Source: an uncultured Flavobacterium sp.
Lineage (GTDB): Bacteria; Bacteroidota; Bacteroidia; Flavobacteriales; Flavobacteriaceae
NCBI GenBank assembly: GCA_945957245.1
Contig: CAMFLD010000074.1
Location: forward strand, 1 to 9,535
Direction: 5' to 3'
Length of the DNA: 9,535 nt
The notes under the pieces are model-generated. The model saw only the letters and a list, made by a program, of their open reading frames with translations, made no database searches and was not told where the DNA came from. This document shows, piece after piece, positions 6,021-9,535 of the stretch (its first letter is position 1; every line of letters begins with the position of its first letter). Position numbers and translations under genes: made by a program.

Positions 6021-6070
6021 CTGTAAATCTACTGTAAAAGCCCTGTAAATGTAACTAAAAAACTTTACAG
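6021..6070. promoter_or_regulatory. CTGTAAA repeat array, 11-bp period, in the divergent intergenic region
   Basis: CTGTAAA occurs at 6021-6027, 6032-6038 and 6043-6049, exactly 11 bp apart, with 4-bp spacers TCTA and AGCC. An inverted copy, TTTACAG, follows at 6064-6070. Seven-base direct repeats with 4-base spacers, one helical turn apart, are the architecture of PhoB/OmpR-family operators (the E. coli Pho box has CTGTCAT units at the same period). The array lies between two divergent operons and could control either. Relative to the candidate minus-strand -7 box at 5991-5998, the nearest unit falls in the -33 region. Confidence 0.55.
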
Positions 6071-6147
6071 CGGTTTGACTGTTGTTTTACCAAAAGCAAA
6101 ATTTTCAGAGTTCCTAACATTGCCTCATAATTTTAAATTCTACAAAA

Positions 6148-7023
6148 ATGAAATCTTTAAAAACAACTTTAGCACTACTCTTATTTTATCACATTGGATT
6201 TGCCCAAATCGTTGGCAATGTTCTTTACCGGGACAAGGATTATAAAAAATTAAATGTCATCGGGTATACTCTTTCGGACAATTCGCTTACATTCAATGTT
6301 TCTATTCTGTTGAACAAAAAAGCAGATTCCTACAGGATTACGCTTGGACTCAATGAGGAGGCAACTACTGTTAAGGAATGTAATACCAAAATTAACAAAC
6401 GTATTGACGGGTTTACGCAGAAATTATCTAAACTCGGAATAAAGGAAAATGGTTTTTATGTTGATTTCATATCACAGAATAAAATCTATGACTTTTCGAT
6501 TACAGACAATAAAGCGAATCAATTTCAAAAAGGCTTTGAAATTAAAAAGAACATTATCATTAGCACCAATTCGTTGAAAAACATTGATACCATCATTGAA
6601 TTAGCGAGCGAATTTGAAATTTATGACATTGTAAAAGTAGATTATCTTACTGAAAATGTTACAGAAATATACAATACTCTGTTTGCTGAAGCTTTAAAAA
6701 TAGCTGCTGTGAAAAAGGATCAGTATTTTTCTTCTTTTAACAAAAAGAGTATAGGGAATCCAACATCTTCGGGTGAACTTACTGCCTACACTCCCGAAAA
6801 TCAATATCAAAATTATAAAGCTTATGAGAGTTCTGAGGTGGAAACTTATTATAATAACTCAAATCCTAACTTCAAGAAAGTGGCCCGCAAAAACAATACG
6901 TTCTACTATGAAGGTATTTCGCAATCGGGTATGGACAAAACAATTAATGTAACTACTCCTGAAGTGGGTGTCCAATATGTATTATCTTTGAATATTGTCT
7001 ACAAAATTGACACTTCTAATTAA
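6148..7023 (+). CDS. Exported SIMPL (DUF541) domain protein
   Basis: The 291-residue product has a signal peptide (1-20, ending GFAQ), so it acts in the periplasm or outside. Residues about 45-200 fit the SIMPL/DUF541 pattern: strand NVSILLNKKADSYRITLGLN, a helix with KINKRIDGFTQKLSKLGIKENGFYVDF (81-107, the usual 'L..lGi...di' turn), then KGFEIKKNIIISTNSLKNIDTIIELASE (128-155) and a helix with EIYNTLFAEALKIAAVKKDQY. The family forms oligomeric rings in some bacteria and is linked to envelope or oxidative stress, but its molecular role is not settled. Residues 205-270 form a Tyr/Asn/Ser-rich insertion before a last strand YVLSLNIVYKI (277-287). The stop TAA is directly followed by the ggt ATG, so the two genes are one operon. 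No convincing promoter is seen. Confidence 0.78.
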   Translation: MKSLKTTLALLLFYHIGFAQIVGNVLYRDKDYKKLNVIGYTLSDNSLTFNVSILLNKKADSYRITLGLNEEATTVKECNTKINKRIDGFTQKLSKLGIKENGFYVDFISQNKIYDFSITDNKANQFQKGFEIKKNIIISTNSLKNIDTIIELASEFEIYDIVKVDYLTENVTEIYNTLFAEALKIAAVKKDQYFSSFNKKSIGNPTSSGELTAYTPENQYQNYKAYESSEVETYYNNSNPNFKKVARKNNTFYYEGISQSGMDKTINVTTPEVGVQYVLSLNIVYKIDTSN

Positions 7024-8691
7024 ATGAAACATTTGCTTTGGCTGCTTTTATTACTTTCGGTTTCTGTTTACTCCCAAAATGGGCTTGTTGCGGATAAGGC
7101 TATGGTGGTTTCTGCCCGGGAAGAAGCTTCTAAAATTGGGGTTGAAATTATCCGAAAAGGCGGCAATGCTTTTGATGCAATGGTAGCTACACAATTGGCT
7201 CTGGCGGTGGCATATCCGTATGCCGGAAACATTTCGGGCGGTGGTTTTATGGTTTACCGAAAAGCTAATGGTGATGTTGGTTCCTTAGATTTTAGAGAGA
7301 AAGCCCCTAAAAAGGCTTCAAAAAATATGTATCTTGACAAAAACGGGAATGTAATCCCGAATCTGAGTACTGACGGGGCTTTAGCTGTTGGCATTCCGGG
7401 AAGTGTGGCAGCTGTTTTTGAGGTACATAAGAAGTTGGGGAAACTACCGCTTAAAGATTTGTTCCAACCGGCTATTGATTTGGCCAAAAGAGGCATCGTT
7501 GTTACACAAAAAGAGAAAGCCAAACTTGACGAATACCGTGACATCATAGTTAAAGTTAGTGGAGATAAAACGCTTTATAATAAAACATTTCAGGTTGGTG
7601 ATACGATTAAATATTTGGCGTTAGCCCATACACTCCAACAGATTCTGAAAAATGGTAAGGATGAGTTCTACAAGGGAAAAACGGCTCAAAAACTGGTGGC
7701 ATTTCTCAAAGGAAAAGGCGGTATTATTTCAATGAAAGATTTGGCCGGTTACAAAGCAGTTTGGCGCAAACCGATAACTTTTAAATACAAAGAGCTTACG
7801 GTAATTTCAATGGCGCCGCCATCAAGTGGAGGGATTACTTTGGCACAAATTATGAAAATGACGGAACCGTATAATGTGGCGCAGTATGGTCATAATTCTG
7901 CCCAATACATGCAAATTTTAGCGGAAGCGGAACGCCGAGCTTATGCGGACCGGAATTATTTTCTGGGTGATCCCGATTTTGTTAAAATTCCGCAAAAGGA
8001 ACTACTTGATGACCGTTATCTGAAAGAGAGAATGAAAAGCTTTTCGTTTGAAAAAGCTACACCTTCGGCAGAAGTGAGTCATGGTGATGTGAGTGTTTAT
8101 GAGAGCAATGAAACCACCCACTACTCTATTGTTGATGCCGAGGGGAATGCTGTTGCGGTAACCACGACACTTAATGGCGCTTATGGTTCTAAATTGTATT
8201 GTGATGAACTTGGTTTTTTCCTGAATAACGAAATGGATGACTTCTCTGCCAAGCCGGGAGTTCCAAATTATTATGGATTGGTTGGGGCTGAAGCCAATAG
8301 CATAGTGCCTCAAAAACGGATGTTGAGCTCTATGACTCCTACTATTGTTGAAAAAAACGGTAAACTGATGATGTTGCTGGGCTCTCCGGGCGGTTCGATG
8401 ATTATTACTTCGGTATTGCAGACGATTTTGAATGTGTATGAATTTGGAATGGGGATGCAGCAGGCTGTTGATGCGCCGCGGTTTCATAATCAATGGCTGC
8501 CGGATGATATTATGGTGGAACCGGGAAGGTTTGACAAAAGTGTTCTGGACAGTTTAGCAACTAGAAATTATAAAATCAATGAAAAGTTTGCACCCATACT
8601 GGGCAAAGTAGATGCCATTTTAGTACAGCCAAACGGAAAACTTGAAGGTGGAGCAGATTATCGTGGTGATGATAAGGCTGCGGGGTTTTGA
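7024..8691 (+). CDS. ggt: Gamma-glutamyltranspeptidase (glutathione hydrolase) precursor
   Basis: This secreted Ntn-hydrolase cleaves the gamma-glutamyl bond of glutathione and related compounds and transfers the glutamyl group to water or amino acids. The 555 residues begin with a signal peptide (1-18, ending VYSQ). The proenzyme should self-cleave before Thr364 (NETTHYS, 362-368), giving a large chain of about 345 residues and a small chain of 192. Active-site residues line up with E. coli GGT at constant offset: Arg91 (LDFREKAP), Thr382 and Asn384 (TTTLNGAYGS), Asp406 (MDDFSAKPG), Ser435-Ser436 (RMLSSM) and Gly456-Gly457 (SPGGS). The lid-loop segment PGVPNYYGLVG is present, as in the E. 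coli enzyme. All key residues are intact, so activity is expected. It is the second gene of an operon with the SIMPL gene, with zero intergenic bases. No terminator hairpin with a T-run follows directly. Confidence 0.96.
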   Translation: MKHLLWLLLLLSVSVYSQNGLVADKAMVVSAREEASKIGVEIIRKGGNAFDAMVATQLALAVAYPYAGNISGGGFMVYRKANGDVGSLDFREKAPKKASKNMYLDKNGNVIPNLSTDGALAVGIPGSVAAVFEVHKKLGKLPLKDLFQPAIDLAKRGIVVTQKEKAKLDEYRDIIVKVSGDKTLYNKTFQVGDTIKYLALAHTLQQILKNGKDEFYKGKTAQKLVAFLKGKGGIISMKDLAGYKAVWRKPITFKYKELTVISMAPPSSGGITLAQIMKMTEPYNVAQYGHNSAQYMQILAEAERRAYADRNYFLGDPDFVKIPQKELLDDRYLKERMKSFSFEKATPSAEVSHGDVSVYESNETTHYSIVDAEGNAVAVTTTLNGAYGSKLYCDELGFFLNNEMDDFSAKPGVPNYYGLVGAEANSIVPQKRMLSSMTPTIVEKNGKLMMLLGSPGGSMIITSVLQTILNVYEFGMGMQQAVDAPRFHNQWLPDDIMVEPGRFDKSVLDSLATRNYKINEKFAPILGKVDAILVQPNGKLEGGADYRGDDKAAGF

Positions 8692-8771
8692 TTTTATAAA
8701 TAACTCTTTCCCTTTTCTGCAGTAACTAGACTTTATACAGTTTTTTGGACATTCTCTCTATTTATTGTTTG

Positions 8772-8823
8772 TATGCCCGGATTGCACATGAGCATAACGA
8801 TTGCCGAAGAGAATCCGAGCATA
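8772..8823. repeat. 12-bp inverted repeat element downstream of ggt
   Basis: TATGCCCGGATT (8772-8783) pairs with AATCCGAGCATA (8812-8823) over 11 of 12 positions, with a 28-base loop. No T-run follows on either side, so it is not an ordinary terminator. The stretch is visibly richer in G+C than the sequence to its right. It sits within a reading frame open from 8704 to 8856. It may be a dispersed intergenic element or the remains of one. Confidence 0.5.
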
Positions 8824-8856
8824 GTAATGAGATTGTTGGGAATAGCTATGAAGTAA
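8773..8856 (+). other. Short open frame (27 codons) covering the inverted repeat, doubtful gene
   Basis: The frame starts at ATG 8773, reads MPGLHMSITIAEENPSIV and ends ...LLGIAMK before TAA at 8854-8856. The same frame is open back to 8704 without another ATG. There is no recognisable domain and no clear ribosome-binding site. It is more likely a conserved DNA element read as protein, or a gene fragment, than a functional gene. The rest of the gene-free stretch 8692-8863 shows nothing else I can name. Confidence 0.2.
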
Positions 8857-8863
8857 AACCCTT

Positions 8864-9535
8864 TTATTTTAAACGCTTATTATTTATATTTAATAAAAAT
8901 TTCAATTTTTTGGAAACATAAATTAAATATTTGGATAAGTAAACAATTGTTTTAGTTAAGAAGATTGCTATAAAAATAAAAGGATATAATAGAAAATTGA
9001 ATGTTATTGTTTTGATCTCAGAAAATAATTTAATTTTTACACTTATACTATGTAATTTTATTTCGTTTTCATCATATACAAATTTAAAATCATTATCCTC
9101 AAAATTATTAAAATATGATTGTGTCAGCAACTTTTGATTGTTGCACTGTAAACATAAGTACGATATAATGGCTAGTAATAAAAAAGCTATACTAAATTGA
9201 ATATTCATGTGTAAATCTGAAAGTATTTCTGCAAAGCCTATGCTATTTACATCATTTAATATTACTATTAAATACACTATAAATGGTATATATAACAGAT
9301 AATTTTTTATAATTTTTTCGATCAATAGTGTTTTAATCTTATTTTTCTTAATGTTTTTACCCTTAATTACATCGGTTGGAACGGTAAAAACTTCATTCAT
9401 ATTCAAAAAATTATAATGATATCGCCTCCTAGTTAAATTAAATTCTTCGATGTTCAAAATATTAGATTTTGACAATTTAAAATCAGAAGTATCATTTAAT
9501 TTATTTAGAATAATTTCTGGCACAACATCTAATAT
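8864..9535 (-). CDS. AT-rich multi-pass membrane protein, unknown, probably 5'-truncated by the window edge
   Basis: I do not recognise a family. A GTG at 9521-9523 would give 219 residues, but the frame stays open to the window edge (ILDVV precedes it), so the true start is probably outside. From the GTG, residues 1-65 are polar with NLTRRRYHYNFLN (29-41). Hydrophobic membrane segments lie at about 72-90, 109-127 and 173-200, and a polar stretch with FNNFEDNDFKFVYDENEIKLHS lies between the second and third. The C-terminus is Lys/Asn-rich. The DNA is strikingly AT-rich: 28 G+C in 180 bases at 8881-9060, about 16%, against about 42% over 7381-7560 in ggt. This points to foreign or fast-evolving accessory DNA. 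Confidence 0.6.
   Translation of the reverse strand: MLDVVPEIILNKLNDTSDFKLSKSNILNIEEFNLTRRRYHYNFLNMNEVFTVPTDVIKGKNIKKNKIKTLLIEKIIKNYLLYIPFIVYLIVILNDVNSIGFAEILSDLHMNIQFSIAFLLLAIISYLCLQCNNQKLLTQSYFNNFEDNDFKFVYDENEIKLHSISVKIKLFSEIKTITFNFLLYPFIFIAIFLTKTIVYLSKYLIYVSKKLKFLLNINNKRLK

Noticed and set aside
8002..8493. 163-codon minus-strand frame within ggt
   Set aside because: Antisense to the active-site region of ggt; His/Arg-rich shadow translation.
8772..8823. Intrinsic terminator of ggt
   Set aside because: The stem is long enough, but the loop is 28 bases and there is no T-run after either arm.

Overview
The window looks like chromosomal DNA of a Flavobacterium-like member of the Bacteroidota. 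The evidence is moderate-to-low GC (about 42% over 180 counted bases of the ggt gene), TAnnTTTG-type -7 promoter boxes, A-rich leaders without strong Shine-Dalgarno sites, signal peptides ending in ...AQ or ...SQ, and lineage-typical proteins (DUF4290, a MurA with PGGDKIGRRR, a phosphohexomutase with GEGNGG). Species is not determined.

Left part (1-1608, minus strand): a compact transcription unit reading DUF493 protein -> DUF4290 protein -> murA, the last cut by the window edge. The first two genes share one base at their stop/start. The gap before murA holds an 8-bp-period repeat array that folds back on the end of the DUF4290 gene. MurA carries Asp instead of Cys at the fosfomycin-target position.

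Centre-left (1609-4529): a secreted L,D-transpeptidase-like protein (plus) converges on glmM (minus), with a near-perfect bidirectional terminator hairpin between them. glmM and the acyl-carrier-protein phosphodiesterase gene acpH diverge from a short intergenic region that has a second copy of the 8-bp-period repeat family, here overlapping the glmM promoter. MurA, GlmM and the L,D-transpeptidase all act in peptidoglycan synthesis or remodelling, so 1-3821 has a cell-wall theme.

Centre-right (4542-8691): a two-gene minus-strand operon encodes a single-pass membrane protein and a small exported protein, both of unknown function and overlapping by ATGA. It diverges from a plus-strand operon encoding a secreted SIMPL (DUF541) protein and gamma-glutamyltranspeptidase, whose genes abut with no gap. 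The 170-bp divergent region contains three CTGTAAA repeats at an exact 11-bp period plus one inverted copy, which looks like a response-regulator operator.

Right end (8692-9535): a gene-free stretch with a 12-bp inverted repeat inside a short open frame, possibly a dispersed element or gene remnant. It is followed by a very AT-rich (about 16% GC in the counted part), probably 5'-truncated gene for a multi-pass membrane protein that looks compositionally foreign.

I found no RNA gene, CRISPR array, transposase, toxin-antitoxin pair or recognisable defence system. The least explained items are the octamer repeats, the 11-bp operator array, the uncharacterised membrane/exported protein pair and the right-end element.
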